DNA of 64,000 nucleotides. Origin: Amycolatopsis sp. FDAARGOS 1241. GTDB taxonomy: Bacteria; Actinomycetota; Actinomycetes; Mycobacteriales; Pseudonocardiaceae. A program made the position numbers and the translations under genes. The notes below the pieces were generated by a model. That model was not told the DNA's origin. It saw only the letters and a list, made by a program, of their open reading frames with translations, and made no database searches. Positions 39,193-48,451 of this stretch are shown piece by piece (position 1 is the stretch's first letter; each line of letters starts with the position of its first letter). The stretch lies in the NCBI RefSeq assembly GCF_016889705.1, contig NZ_CP069526.1, positions 7,327,001 to 7,391,000 of the forward strand, in the 5' to 3' direction.

Positions 39193-39900
39193 CCCGGCGC
39201 GTGGTTCTGCGCCCGGTGGCGGCCGGGTGTGGTGCCGACGACGGCGGTGAAGGCTTCGATGAAGTGGCTGGGGTTCGCCCAGCCACACGCGTGCGCGACG
39301 GACGTCGTCCGGTGCCCTTCGGCGAGCAGGACGAGCGCGTGGCAGATGCGCAGCTGCGTGCGCCACTCGTAGAAGGTCATGCCCAGCTCGTCGTGGAAGA
39401 GCCGGCTGAGCGTGCGGGCACTGGCTCCGGTCTTCCGGCCGAGTTCTGCCAGCGCGGTGGTGTCCGCGGGATTCTCGCGCAGCGTCCGGGCGACGGCCCG
39501 CAACCGGTCATCGCGCGGTTCCGGCAGGTGCAAGGGCTGCTCGGGTGCTTCGTGGAGTTCGTCGACGAGGACTCGCCGCAGCCGGTCGCGAGCGCCACGG
39601 CCGAGGGTGCGGGCGGCAGGGTCGTAGTTGCGGGGGCCCGTAAGGGTGAGCAGGGCTTCGCGGGCGAGGCCGGAGGCGGTGAACACGGCGGGGTGCTCGG
39701 GCAGGAGCCGCGCGAGTGAGGCCGGCAGGAACACGATCCGCATGTCGGTGGCGCCGTGCGCGCGGTGGTGGTGCGTGAACCCGGCCGGGGTCCACGCGAC
39801 CCGGTTGACGGGCACGATCGACGTGCCGCGCTCGTGTGCACCGACAAGACGCCACGAGCCGCGTACACCAGGTGGCCACGCGGATGCGACTGCGTGGGGC
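39162..39900 (-). pseudogene. AraC-family regulator, frameshifted near its N-terminus
   Basis: The C-terminal AraC double helix-turn-helix is intact (DTTALAELGRKTGASARTLSRLFHDELGMTFYEWRTQLRICHAL, ANPSHFIEAFTAVVGTTPGRHR). The N-terminal cupin reads HPRGHLVYAARGVLSVHT in one frame and ERGTSIVPVNRVAWTPAGFTHHHRAHG in another. One G missing near 39838 would explain this. Upstream of the HPRG motif no good start is seen. The 3' end overlaps the NlpC/P60 gene by 31 nt. It diverges from the oxidoreductase at 40046. Confidence 0.75.
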
Positions 39901-40045
39901 TCGCTCCCCCTGCAGGCCAAGCGTGCGCTCCCCCGGACGGCCAGAGGTGTGATGTCGCAGGGGTCCGGGAAGGTTGGCGGCCAACGGGCACAGCTTGGCA
40001 TTCTACCGGTGGTCCGCCACACCGCGCCCGGACGACAGTGCAGGT

Positions 40046-41026
40046 ATGCGTGCGACGATGCGAGCGGCGGTCTGTGTGAGGGCCGGTGGTCCGGAAGTGC
40101 TCGAGCTGAGGGAGCTGCCGGTGCCGGCGGTCCGGGACGCCTGGAGTCTCGTGCGGGTCAAGGGCGCGGGGCTGAACCGCTCGGAGCTGCGGACCCGGCA
40201 GGGGTTTTCCCCGAATGTGAGGTTCCCGCGGGTGCTCGGCATCGAATGCGTGGGAACCGTGGCGGTTTCGGCCGATCCCGGGCTGCCGGAAGGCTCGACG
40301 GTCGCGGCGGTGATGGGCGAGATGGGCCGGGACTTCGACGGCGGCTACGCGGAATTCGCCCTGCTGCCGAACTCGCTGCTGATGCCGATCACGACCACGC
40401 TGCCGGGGGAGGTCCTGGCCGCGCTGCCCGAGACGTACCTGACCGCGCAGGGCGCCCTGGATGCGGCAGGGGCCACGCGGAGGCGGCTGCTGATCCGCGG
40501 AGGGACCTCTGCGGTGGGACTCGCGGCCGCGGCGCTCGCGGCGGGTCGCGGCGTCGATACGGCGGCCACGACCCGGCGCCGGGACAAGATCGGCGCGGTG
40601 ACCGCGGCCGGTGCCGACCACGTGCTGGTCGACTCCGGAGGGTCGCCGGCGGAGAGCGTGTCCGCGCTCTGGCCTGAGGGTGCGGATCACGTCCTCGATC
40701 TCGTCGGAACGAGCACGGTGGCGGACTCGCTGCGCCTCGTCCGCCGGGGCGGCACGGTGTGCGTGGCGGGTTCGCTCAGCGGCTGGCTGATCCGGGACTT
40801 CGAACCCATCGCGATGATCCCGTCGGGCACCAGGCTCACCGCCTTCCACAGCGACACCCTCAAGGGCAGCGCCGGCGCGGCCGTCCTGCAGCGCATCGTC
40901 CACGACGTCGAGACCGGCGCCCTCCGGCCCGCCGTCGACCGGGTCGTCGGCCTGGCCGACATCGGTGCGGCGCACCAGCACCTGGAGGACAACCGCGGCG
41001 CTGGGAAGCTCGTCCTGGTGCCGTGA
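40046..41026 (+). CDS. zinc-free alcohol dehydrogenase/quinone oxidoreductase (MDR)
   Basis: 326 residues. GroES-like N-terminal half (MRAAVCVRAGGPEVLELRELPVPAV...RSELRTRQG) and cofactor motif RGGTSAVGLAAAALA. The C-terminal region VVGLADIGAAHQHLEDNRGAGKLVL is typical of quinone-oxidoreductase-like enzymes. ATGs at 40046 and 40058 are both possible. It faces a broken AraC gene that was probably its regulator. Confidence 0.85.
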   Translation: MRATMRAAVCVRAGGPEVLELRELPVPAVRDAWSLVRVKGAGLNRSELRTRQGFSPNVRFPRVLGIECVGTVAVSADPGLPEGSTVAAVMGEMGRDFDGGYAEFALLPNSLLMPITTTLPGEVLAALPETYLTAQGALDAAGATRRRLLIRGGTSAVGLAAAALAAGRGVDTAATTRRRDKIGAVTAAGADHVLVDSGGSPAESVSALWPEGADHVLDLVGTSTVADSLRLVRRGGTVCVAGSLSGWLIRDFEPIAMIPSGTRLTAFHSDTLKGSAGAAVLQRIVHDVETGALRPAVDRVVGLADIGAAHQHLEDNRGAGKLVLVP

Positions 41027-41311
41027 CGGTCACAGCCAGCGCAGGCGAGCGTCCTCACCACGGTGCCGACCAGGGCGAGCGCGCCCAGACCGCTCGCGTC
41101 GACGGGCCGCGCACTCCCGCACTCGGCTTGGTCGACTTTCGTTGCGGCGCAACGATCCCTGGTGACCACCAGACAGTCGGAAAGCCCATCTGGCGCCGTA
41201 ACGGTCAAAACCAGTGCAGGCAGTGCGGCACGCGCTCGCCGCGGCCGGGTGACGGGCCCGCGCCGTACCGCCGAGGTGGTCGAGCCTAGGTCGCCTACGT
41301 CGAGCGAAAGG
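41027..41311. repeat. degraded copies of the eis-like gene 3' end
   Basis: Fragments such as CGGTCAAAACCAGTGCAGG (near 41203) and the part around 41281-41311 are diverged relatives of the 222-bp repeat that follows. On the minus strand they still hint at DVGDLGS...RRAR. No gene is supported here. Confidence 0.6.
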
Positions 41312-41935
41312 TGCAGGCAGTGCGGCGCGCGCTCGCCGCGGAAAAGCGCATCGGAGAAAACGGCCACGGCCCGGTGGCGGGCCTGGACGTGCCCGGCCCG
41401 CACGAGCGTGCTCGGCGCGGTGCCCCCGAGATAGATCGAGCCCAGGTCGCTCACATCGAGCGACAACTCGGACGCCGGGTCGTCGGCCTGGACGACAGCG
41501 TTCGGCCACCGATACCTGAGCGGTCAAAACCAGTGCGGGCAGTGCGGCGCACGCTCGCCGCGGAAAAGCGCATCGGAGAAAACGGCCACGGCCCGGTGGC
41601 GGGCCTGGACGTGCCCGGCCCGCACGAGCGTGCTCGGCGCGGTGCCCCCGAGATAGATCGAGCCCAGGTCGCTCACATCGAGCGACAACTCGGACGCCGG
41701 GTCGTCGGCCTGGACGACAGCGTTCGGCCACCGATACCTGAGCGGTCAAAACCAGTGCGGGCAGTGCGGCGCACGCTCGCCGCGAAAAAGCGCGTCGGCA
41801 AGAACGGCCACGGCCCGGTGGCGGGCCTGGACGTGCCCGGCGCGCACGAGCGTGCTCGGCGCGGTGCCGCCGAGATAGATCGAGCCCAGGTCGCTCACGT
41901 CGAGGGACAGGTCGGGCTGCAAGTCCGTCGGGACG
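41312..41935 (-). repeat. 222-bp tandem duplication of the eis-like gene 3' end
   Basis: The block that encodes the last ~55 codons of the acetyltransferase gene is repeated with a period of 222 bp. One copy lies in the gene (from 41741), one at 41519-41740 and one at about 41312-41518. The two downstream copies are identical over about 180 bp (41341-41520 versus 41563-41742), so the last duplication is recent. Each would encode DVSDLGSIYLGGTAPSTLVR... followed by stop. Confidence 0.85.
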
Positions 41936-42963
41936 CACTCGGCCTTGCCGTCCCGGGCGGTGAGCAGGTAGCGGCCGTGTTCGGCGAGGAACGGGTCGGC
42001 TACGTCGAGGACGAGCTCGCCGTCGGCGAACCAGCCGCGCGTGGTCAGGGCCCGGGGGACGTCGAGCAGGCGTACCCAGAGCCAGTCGGTGTCGTCGGTC
42101 ACCTGGCCCGCGCGGAAGTCGGCGAGCTGCCAGCGCAGCGGGTGATCGGGCGGGCAACGCTTGAACACGACTTCGCTCACGAGGTCGTGACCGAGCGCGA
42201 ACCGGGCCAAGGCCGTCGAGACGGCGTCGTCGGTGGTGATGATCTCGTCGACGGTCAGGGTCTCGGGTTCGCTCAGGCAGTAGCTGGCGTACCCGTCCGG
42301 GGCGCCGTCGGCGTCGCGGTGGACGGCGACGTAGCGTGGCGCCGCGGCGACCGGCGGCTGCCCCGCACCCGAGGCCCACCAGCGGTGCGGCCGGGAGAGC
42401 GCGCCGGGCTGCGCGCGGCGGTAGGAGTCGTAGACCGTTTCCAGAATGTCGCCGCATTCGGCCCGACGCAGCACCTCGATGGAGCCGGCGGCCGGACCGG
42501 CCGCCGCCCGGGCTCGCGGGTCGGCGAGGGCCGCCCGGTGGCGCGGCACCGTCAGCCGCTGCTCGTAGGTCGCCGGGCCGTAGCCGAACCTGCGGTAGAT
42601 CACGGCTTCGGAAGCCAGCAGCACGGAGAGGAACTCGCCGCGGGTGCGCAGTTCGGTGAGCTGGTGGCGCATCAGCGCGGTGAGCACGCCCTGGCGCCGG
42701 TGCGAGGGCAGCACGCCGACCGCGGTCACGCCCGCGGCCGGCGCGACGAGGCCACCGGGCAAGGTGAGTTCGAAGGAGTACGCACCGGCGGTGCCGACGG
42801 GCCGCCCGTCCGCCGTCACGGCGAGCAGGCTGCGGTCCATTTCGAGCGCCGCCCACCAGACCCCACCGCCGTCGGCAGGGGTTTCCGGGAACCGCGCGAA
42901 CGCGGCGTGGAGCGTGTCGACGAAGACGTCGAGGTCCTTCCCGGTCGTGGCCCTGATCTCCAT
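41746..42963 (-). CDS. Eis-like GNAT N-acetyltransferase with SCP2 domain
   Basis: 405 residues. Two GNAT domains (VTAVGVLPSHRRQGVLTALMRHQL is the first CoA loop) and a sterol-carrier-like C-terminal domain (LVLDVADPFLAEHGRYLLTARDGKAECV...YLGGTAPSTLV) match the Eis family. Some members acetylate aminoglycosides at several positions or proteins. The free C-terminal carboxylate (CPHWF) is expected in this family. Its 3' end is the source of the downstream tandem copies. Confidence 0.88.
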   Translation of the reverse strand: MEIRATTGKDLDVFVDTLHAAFARFPETPADGGGVWWAALEMDRSLLAVTADGRPVGTAGAYSFELTLPGGLVAPAAGVTAVGVLPSHRRQGVLTALMRHQLTELRTRGEFLSVLLASEAVIYRRFGYGPATYEQRLTVPRHRAALADPRARAAAGPAAGSIEVLRRAECGDILETVYDSYRRAQPGALSRPHRWWASGAGQPPVAAAPRYVAVHRDADGAPDGYASYCLSEPETLTVDEIITTDDAVSTALARFALGHDLVSEVVFKRCPPDHPLRWQLADFRAGQVTDDTDWLWVRLLDVPRALTTRGWFADGELVLDVADPFLAEHGRYLLTARDGKAECVPTDLQPDLSLDVSDLGSIYLGGTAPSTLVRAGHVQARHRAVAVLADALFRGERAPHCPHWF

Positions 42964-43028
42964 CGCCGCCGCTGCCTCCCTGGTGTCCCGCCACAGCGAA
43001 GCGCCGGCCCGGGATCGGAGCAACCGAA

Positions 43029-43700
43029 TTACGCGTGCTGCTTGCGGCGCACCATCTCGGTGATCCAGACCGGCGCGTACGGCGACGTGCAGTTCGGCGG
43101 AGTCGGGTAGTCCTTGAGCACTTCCAGTCGCTCCCCGATGTCGATCGCGCGGGCACGCAGCGGCGCGTGCTCGATGCCGATCTGCGCCAGGCAGTGGTTC
43201 ATCGCCCACTGCAGCCGGTCCGGGGCGTCCTTCATCTCGGCTTCGATGACGTCGAGCAGGCCCGCCAGGTCGAGACCGTCGGGCTTCTTCGCCACGCGTT
43301 CAGTGCTCAGCGCCCAGCCGGCGCTCGCGACCCCCGGATCCGGGTCGGCGGTCCAGGCCTGGCGCAGCTCCTCGGCGTGCGGACTTTTCTTCACCACGTA
43401 GTTCACGAGCCAGTCGTGCACCTTGGGGCTGCGGGCCTCGCGCAGCATGGTGTCCAGCTCGGCCCGCTCGAACGCCTTCGGCCGGCAGATCAGCAGCGAC
43501 AGCAGCTGGGCCGCGGTGTCGCCAGCCGCCCAGAGCCCGCGCGCCAGGTCCTGCTGCGTCTTCAGCCGTTTCGCGACCGCGCGCAGCTCGCCGAGGTTCA
43601 CGCCGTGGTCGTCGCCGTGCTTTTCGTTTACCGCACGGGCTTTCGGATCCTCGAGCGCGGCCAGTTCGGCCAGCACCTCGGCCACCGTCGTGTCGGTCAC
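43029..43700 (-). CDS. AlkD-like DNA alkylation repair / HEAT-repeat protein
   Basis: 223 residues of helical repeats (VNLGELRAVAKRLKTQQDLARGLWAAGDTAAQLLSLL...VHDWLVNYVVKKSPHAEELRQAW). This matches the DNA-alkylation-repair family, in which AlkD excises N3- and N7-alkylpurines. Whether this member is an active glycosylase is not certain. It is upstream of the eis-like gene on the same strand (65-bp gap). Confidence 0.75.
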   Translation of the reverse strand: MTDTTVAEVLAELAALEDPKARAVNEKHGDDHGVNLGELRAVAKRLKTQQDLARGLWAAGDTAAQLLSLLICRPKAFERAELDTMLREARSPKVHDWLVNYVVKKSPHAEELRQAWTADPDPGVASAGWALSTERVAKKPDGLDLAGLLDVIEAEMKDAPDRLQWAMNHCLAQIGIEHAPLRARAIDIGERLEVLKDYPTPPNCTSPYAPVWITEMVRRKQHA

Positions 43701-43869
43701 GTCAGCCTCCCGTCCGGTTCGGGCGGGCCCAGCCTAGTCGGCGGGTACGTCCGAATCCGCAGCCGAACACGTGAGCGCCGACGCGATGGTGCGGCCGCCG
43801 GTGATCGAACGACGGCTCAGCCATAAGGGGCGGCTTCCACCTGCGCAGGGTCGCATTGGCGCGCCAACG

Positions 43870-43905
43870 CTACACACGCGTATAGTCCGCTACACGTTTG
43901 TGTAG
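43870..43905. promoter_or_regulatory. two TetR-type operators with CTACAC half-sites
   Basis: CTACACACGCGTATAG (43870-43885) and the perfect dyad CTACACGTTTGTGTAG (43890-43905) lie 20 bp apart just before the TetR start, in an AT-rich patch. Autoregulation is the likely purpose. Confidence 0.75.
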
Positions 43906-43918
43906 TGAGGGAGGATCC

Positions 43919-44533
43919 GTGCCCGACCGCAGCCCGGACGTCGACGACCTGACCGCCCGCGCGCGCATCCGCGACGCGGCGATGCAGCAGTTCGGCGAGC
44001 TGGGGTTCGACCGCGCGACGATCCGCGGCATCGCCGAGGCCGCGGGCGTCTCGTCGGGCCTGGTGCGCCACCACTTCGGCTCGAAGCAGGAACTGCGCGA
44101 CGCGTGCGACGCGCACCTCGTGAAGCTGATGCGCGGGCTCAGCGACCAGGTCGAGGCAGGCGCGGGCGGCAACCACGTCGCGGCGGCGCGGATCGCGGTC
44201 GGGCCGTACCAGGCCTACCTCGCGCGCGCCCTGGTCGAGGGAGAAGCAGCACCGCTGTTCGACGAGATGGTGGAGCTGAGCGCGCAGTGGCTCGCCGCTC
44301 GCGACACCGAACGCAGCGACCCACCGGCCGCCGACGCGAAGGTGCGGGCCGCGGTGAGCACGGCCATGGCGCTGTCGATCACCGTGCTGCACCAGCACGT
44401 GTCGCGCGCGCTGGGCGTCGATGTCTTCAGCCCCGAAGGCGACGCGCTGCTCGCGCGCGCCCTGATCGACCTGTACTCGCACCCCATGCTCAGCCTCGAA
44501 GACGCGCGTACAGCGCTCCAGCACCTCAAGTGA
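43919..44533 (+). CDS. TetR/AcrR family regulator
   Basis: 204 residues from GTG 43919, supported by GAGGGAGG 5 nt upstream. The HTH is RIRDAAMQQFGELGFDRATIRGIAEAAGVSSGLVRHHFGSKQELRDA. The C-terminal domain fits the TetR_C-type family. Followed after 21 bp by a carboxymuconolactone-decarboxylase-like gene, presumably in its regulon. Confidence 0.9.
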   Translation: MPDRSPDVDDLTARARIRDAAMQQFGELGFDRATIRGIAEAAGVSSGLVRHHFGSKQELRDACDAHLVKLMRGLSDQVEAGAGGNHVAAARIAVGPYQAYLARALVEGEAAPLFDEMVELSAQWLAARDTERSDPPAADAKVRAAVSTAMALSITVLHQHVSRALGVDVFSPEGDALLARALIDLYSHPMLSLEDARTALQHLK

Positions 44534-44554
44534 CCGTTCTGGGAGGAACCCGTC

Positions 44555-45454
44555 ATGCCGCACGCCACCAGTCCCCGCATCACTCCGCTGCCGCTGGCGG
44601 AGCTGACCCCCGAGCAGCAGCGGCTCGCCCGGCTCGGCGCGGACACCGTGATCCAGGTCCAGGCGAAGAACCCCGCGCTGATGCAGGCGTCCGCAAGCCT
44701 CGGCGCGTTCCTCCTGGGCCAGGGCGAGCTGCCCCCGCGCCTGCGCGAACTGGCGATCCTGCGGGTCGCCCTGCGGTGCGACGCGCCGTACGAGTGGGCC
44801 AACCATGTACCGGCCGCGCTCGGCGCGGGCGCCACGGCCGACGAAATCAACGCGCTCACCGATCCCGCCGCGACCTGGGCACCCGAAGCCGGCGCGGTGC
44901 TGCGGGCCACGGACGAGCTGTGTGCCGAAGCCTTCGTGTCCGACGAGACCTGGGCCGCGCTCGCCGCGGAGTTCGCCGAACCGGCGATCCTGGAAGTGCT
45001 GTTCCTCGTCGGGTACTACCGGATGATGGCGGGGTTCCTGAACTCCGCGGGCGTCGCGGTGAAACCGGGCCGGCCGGTGCTGGGCGAACGCGTGGTCCCG
45101 GCCATTGCCGAAACCGCGCCGGTCCTCACGCGCCCGAGCAGCGGCCGGACCGGAGTGGACGGGACCTGGCACATCACCTTCACGCACCCGGCCGGCAGCA
45201 AGGAACTGGTGCTGGACCTGAAGAGTTCGGGCAGCGCGGTGGCGGGGTCCATCGTGGACACCCAGCTCGGCGTGACGGTCCCCATCACCTCGGGCACGGT
45301 GGAAGGGAACCGTCTGGAGTTCGCGGCCGTGGTGACCGAACCGGCGAGGTTCGAGATCGACGTGACGGGCACCGTCGACGGCGACGTGTTCACCGGAGCG
45401 GTGACGATCTCCGGCGGCGGGACGTTCCCGTTCTCCGGTACCCGGGCGGGGTGA
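44555..45454 (+). CDS. carboxymuconolactone decarboxylase-family protein with extra C-terminal beta domain
   Basis: 299 residues. The first ~185 form a CMD/AhpD-like domain (LPPRLRELAILRVALRCDAPYEWANHVPAAL). The remaining ~105 are beta-rich (GTWHITFTHPAGSKELVLDL..., GTVDGDVFTGAVTI...FPFSGTRAG), a small barrel-like add-on whose function I cannot name. It has one cysteine in the active-site region rather than CxxC, so peroxiredoxin-type AhpD activity is unlikely. It is probably co-transcribed with tetR. Confidence 0.82.
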   Translation: MPHATSPRITPLPLAELTPEQQRLARLGADTVIQVQAKNPALMQASASLGAFLLGQGELPPRLRELAILRVALRCDAPYEWANHVPAALGAGATADEINALTDPAATWAPEAGAVLRATDELCAEAFVSDETWAALAAEFAEPAILEVLFLVGYYRMMAGFLNSAGVAVKPGRPVLGERVVPAIAETAPVLTRPSSGRTGVDGTWHITFTHPAGSKELVLDLKSSGSAVAGSIVDTQLGVTVPITSGTVEGNRLEFAAVVTEPARFEIDVTGTVDGDVFTGAVTISGGGTFPFSGTRAG

Positions 45455-45545
45455 AGCCGGCCCGGCGAAGGGAAAACCACGCGCCCGGCGAGGTGGCCGG
45501 CTGCTAACGTCCCTGCCGTTCACCACCACTCCGGACGGGAAAACC

Positions 45546-45905
45546 ATGCGCGCCAACCTGCGTGCCGGCCTCACCACGGCACTCAAGAACCGCGACCGCG
45601 TCGCCACCACCGCCCTGCGCTCGGCACTGGCGGCGATCGACAACGCCGAAGCCGTGCCGGTCGATCAGCCGCTGTCCACCGCGGCGGGCGATGAGCACGT
45701 CGTGGGCGCGGCGCTCGGCGTGGGAGCCGCGGAGGCGGACCGCCGGGAGCTGACGGAGGCCGACGTGCGCGCGATCGTGGAGAGCGAGGTGCGTGAACGC
45801 ACCAGCGCCGCCGACGAATACGAACGGCTCGGGCGTATCGACGCGGCCGACCGGCTGCGCGCCGAGGCCGACGTGCTGCGCCGGCACCTCGAACCGGCTT
45901 CGTGA
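45546..45905 (+). CDS. GatB/YqeY domain protein
   Basis: 119 residues. The YqeY-like tail-domain pattern is ALKNRDRVATTALRSALAAIDNAEAV...REVRERTSAADEYERLGR...RLRAEADVLRRHL. The domain also occurs at the end of GatB, where it helps tRNA-dependent amidation; stand-alone members are of unknown role. It starts at ATG 45546. Confidence 0.82.
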   Translation: MRANLRAGLTTALKNRDRVATTALRSALAAIDNAEAVPVDQPLSTAAGDEHVVGAALGVGAAEADRRELTEADVRAIVESEVRERTSAADEYERLGRIDAADRLRAEADVLRRHLEPAS

Positions 45906-45951
45906 CTGCCGATCCGGGCGTCGCCGGCGACCGACGCCCGGATCCGCGCGA

Positions 45952-46683
45952 TCAGACGAGGACCGTGCCGCCGTCGAGGAGGTGGACGGTGCCCGTCGCC
46001 CAGGGCTGGGTCATGAAGTAGACGAAGGCGTGCGCGACGTCGGACGGCTCGCCCGCGCGGCCGGCCGGCAAGGCCGAGCCGGAGGCGTACATGACTTCGC
46101 GATCTTCAACGGACATGTTCTGCCACAACGGCGATCGCACGACACCCGGCGCGACGGCGTTCACGCGCAGCGGCGCGAGTTCCACCGCCAGGGAGCGCGT
46201 GAGCCCTTCCATCGCCGCGCACAGGCTCGCCGCGATGGCCCAGCCCGGGCCGCCGCGCGTGCCGGCCGTGCCGCTGGTCAAGGTGATCGAGCCGCCTGGC
46301 CTCAGGTGCGGTACCGCGGCCTGCACGGCGGCGAGCGCGCCGAAGTAGCGCAGGGTGAAGAACCCGCGGGCGACGTCGAGGTCGAGGGTGTCGATCGGTG
46401 TCAGCGACAGGGGCTCCCCCGCCGTGAAGGCCAGGTGGTCGAACTCGCCGTGGCCGGCGAAGAACGCGCGGACCGCGGCGGCGTCGGTCAGGTCGAGGGC
46501 CTGACCCGTGGCCCCGGACGGCAGCCGGGGCAGCGCGGTGTCCACACTGGACTGCCGGCTCGACGCAACGGTGACCTGCGCGCCTTCCTCGGCCGCGGCC
46601 ACCGCCGTCGCGAGGCCGATGCCCGAGGTACCGCCGAGAACGACAACACGCCGGCCGGTGAGGCGGCCACTTGCCTGAGTCAT
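45952..46683 (-). CDS. SDR family oxidoreductase lacking YxxxK
   Basis: 243 residues. The cofactor loop is GGTSGIGLATAVAAAEEGAQVTVASSR and the C-terminal VNAVAPGVVRSPLW is typical. The usual YxxxK appears as GWAIAASLC, so the catalytic tyrosine and lysine are absent, as in one known SDR subgroup. ATG 46683 (MTQASG) is preferred. Divergent from an XRE regulator across a perfect operator-like dyad, so the pair is probably regulated together. Confidence 0.83.
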   Translation of the reverse strand: MTQASGRLTGRRVVVLGGTSGIGLATAVAAAEEGAQVTVASSRQSSVDTALPRLPSGATGQALDLTDAAAVRAFFAGHGEFDHLAFTAGEPLSLTPIDTLDLDVARGFFTLRYFGALAAVQAAVPHLRPGGSITLTSGTAGTRGGPGWAIAASLCAAMEGLTRSLAVELAPLRVNAVAPGVVRSPLWQNMSVEDREVMYASGSALPAGRAGEPSDVAHAFVYFMTQPWATGTVHLLDGGTVLV

Positions 46684-46762
46684 GGGTTTCCTTTCGCCGT
46701 GGAGGTTCCCTTCCACGATGCGGCCACGACCGGGCCTCGGTCCAAGACCTGTTCCGGCGCCT

Positions 46763-46783
46763 GTGATACCTCACAGGTATCAC
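46763..46783. promoter_or_regulatory. perfect inverted repeat between SDR and XRE genes
   Basis: GTGATACC-TCACA-GGTATCAC has 8-bp perfect arms around a 5-nt spacer, 80 bp from the SDR start and just upstream of TACCGT (46794-46799), a -10 candidate for the regulator. A likely operator. Confidence 0.65.
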
Positions 46784-46806
46784 TGCGAACAGGTACCGTG
46801 GTGCGG

Positions 46807-47649
46807 GTGAGTGGCAACGATCTCGGAGAGTTCCTGCGTGCACAGCGCGCCCGGCTGGGCCCGGAGTCGGCGGGGGTGACCAGCCACCGCCCGAGGCGGG
46901 TGAGCGGGCTGCGGCGCGAGGAGGTCGCGGTGCTGGCGGGCGTCAGCGCCGACTACTACGCGCGCCTGGAGCAGGGCCGTGAGCGCAACCCGTCGGGCCC
47001 GGTGCTCGACGCGATCGGCCGCGCGCTGCACCTCGACGCCGACGGTCTCTGGCACGCCTACCGCCTGGCCGGCCTCACGCCCCGGCTGCCGGAGCACCGG
47101 CGCGACGACGTGTCCCCCGAGCTGCTGCGGCTCATGGACACCTTCCCCACCGCCGTGGCGTACGTCACTAACCACCGGCTCGATCTGCTCGCCACCAACG
47201 CCCTGGCCGACGCACTGCTTTCCCCCGTCGGCAAACCCGCGAACATGGTGCGCACGCTGTTCCACGACCCGGCCGCGCGCGAGCTGTTCGGCGAATGGCC
47301 GCAGATCGCGGCCAGCGCAGTCGACGCGCTACGTCTGGCCAGCGGCTACGACCGCGAGGAGGTCGGCGAGCTCGTCGACGAGCTGCTGGAGTCGAGCGAA
47401 GAATTCGCGACGTTGTGGGGCAATCACGGCGTGAAGGGACTTTCGGGCCCGCGCAAGACGTTCCGGCACCCGGCTGTCGGACGGATCGTGCTCGACCACC
47501 AAACGTTCGACGTGCGCGACGCCTCCGGCCAGTATCTGGTCGTCGGCCTCGCGGAGGCGGGCAGTCCGAGCGCCGACGCGCTGGCGCTGCTCGGGTCGCT
47601 GCACGCCGTGGCCGACGGCCCGCGCGGAACCAGGGTGCGCCACACCTAG
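46807..47649 (+). CDS. XRE-family regulator with MmyB-like ligand domain
   Basis: 280 residues. The helix-turn-helix is RVSGLRREEVAVLAGVSADYYARLEQGRERNPS and the MmyB-like PAS-type domain spans LLRLMDTFPTAVAYVTNHRLDLLATNALADALL. This family often binds fatty acids and controls a divergent dehydrogenase. GTG 46807 suits a leaderless transcript from TACCGT; GTGs at 46798 and 46801 are alternatives. Confidence 0.85.
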   Translation: MSGNDLGEFLRAQRARLGPESAGVTSHRPRRVSGLRREEVAVLAGVSADYYARLEQGRERNPSGPVLDAIGRALHLDADGLWHAYRLAGLTPRLPEHRRDDVSPELLRLMDTFPTAVAYVTNHRLDLLATNALADALLSPVGKPANMVRTLFHDPAARELFGEWPQIAASAVDALRLASGYDREEVGELVDELLESSEEFATLWGNHGVKGLSGPRKTFRHPAVGRIVLDHQTFDVRDASGQYLVVGLAEAGSPSADALALLGSLHAVADGPRGTRVRHT

Positions 47650-47722
47650 GCAACCGCGTCCTTCTCCGCAGCTGTGCGCAGCGGCAGCCTCGAGCTCACC
47701 GCACAACTCACGAGGAGTACGC

Positions 47723-48450
47723 ATGAACGGCAAGATCGCGCTGGTCACGGGCGCGAGCAGCGGCATCGGCGAGGCCACCGCGCTGCGGCTGGCCGCCGAC
47801 GGTCACCACGTCGTCTTGGGCGCTCGCCGCACCGACCGGCTCGCGGCACTTACCGCGAAGATCCGCGCGAACGGCGGCCGCGCCGAGTTCCGGGCGCTCG
47901 ACGTGACCGATCTCGGCAGCGTCCGCGCGTTGGTGACCGCCGCCCACGAGGCCCACCGCCGCGTGGACGTGCTGGTGAACAACGCCGGCGTGATGCCCTT
48001 GTCCACACTGGACCAGCTGCGGGGGTCGACGAGTGGCACCGGATGATCGACGTGAACCTGCGCGGCACCCGGCACGGCATCGCCGCCGTGCTGCCGATCC
48101 TGCGCGCGCACGGCAGCGGCCACGTTGTGAACGTCGCTTCGACCGCCGGCCTGCGCGTGGACCCGACCGCCGCCGTCTACTGCGCCACGAAGTTCGCCGT
48201 CCGCGCCCTGTCCGAAGGCCTGCGCCAGGAGAACACCGACGTGCGCGTGACGATCATCAGCCCGGGGTTCACGCACTCCGAGCTCGCCGACCGCGGCGGC
48301 GACCCCGAGACGCAGGCGGGGGCGCGGGCCGCGAGCGGGCGGCTGGGCATCCCGGCTTCGGCCGTCGCGGACGCCATCGCCTACGCCGTGCGACAGCCGG
48401 CCGCGGTGGACGTGAACGAGATCGTGGTGCGGCCGACCGTCCAAACGTGA
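47723..48450 (+). pseudogene. SDR oxidoreductase, frameshifted at a G run
   Basis: The N-terminal half [24 protein letters not shown]...[20 protein letters not shown] and the C-terminal half [18 protein letters not shown]...[19 protein letters not shown] (Y and K of YxxxK intact) lie in different frames. The junction is a run of five G at 48021-48025, where one more or two fewer G would restore about 242 residues. GAGGAG precedes the ATG. Sequencing error is plausible. Confidence 0.78.
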
Positions 48451-48451
48451 C

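Noticed and set aside
41311..43110. A 599-residue plus-strand frame with internal repeats
   Set aside because: It is antisense to the acetyltransferase gene and contains no recognisable domain.
41030..43156. Long minus-strand frame with repeated RPGLDLS... segments
   Set aside because: It is the wrong frame of the eis-like gene and its tandem copies; the repeats come from the DNA duplication, not from a repeat protein.
45793..47649. Fusion of a YqeY-like frame to the XRE regulator
   Set aside because: The upstream part is a shadow of the YqeY and SDR genes; the regulator has its own start and promoter-like hexamer near 46.8 kb.
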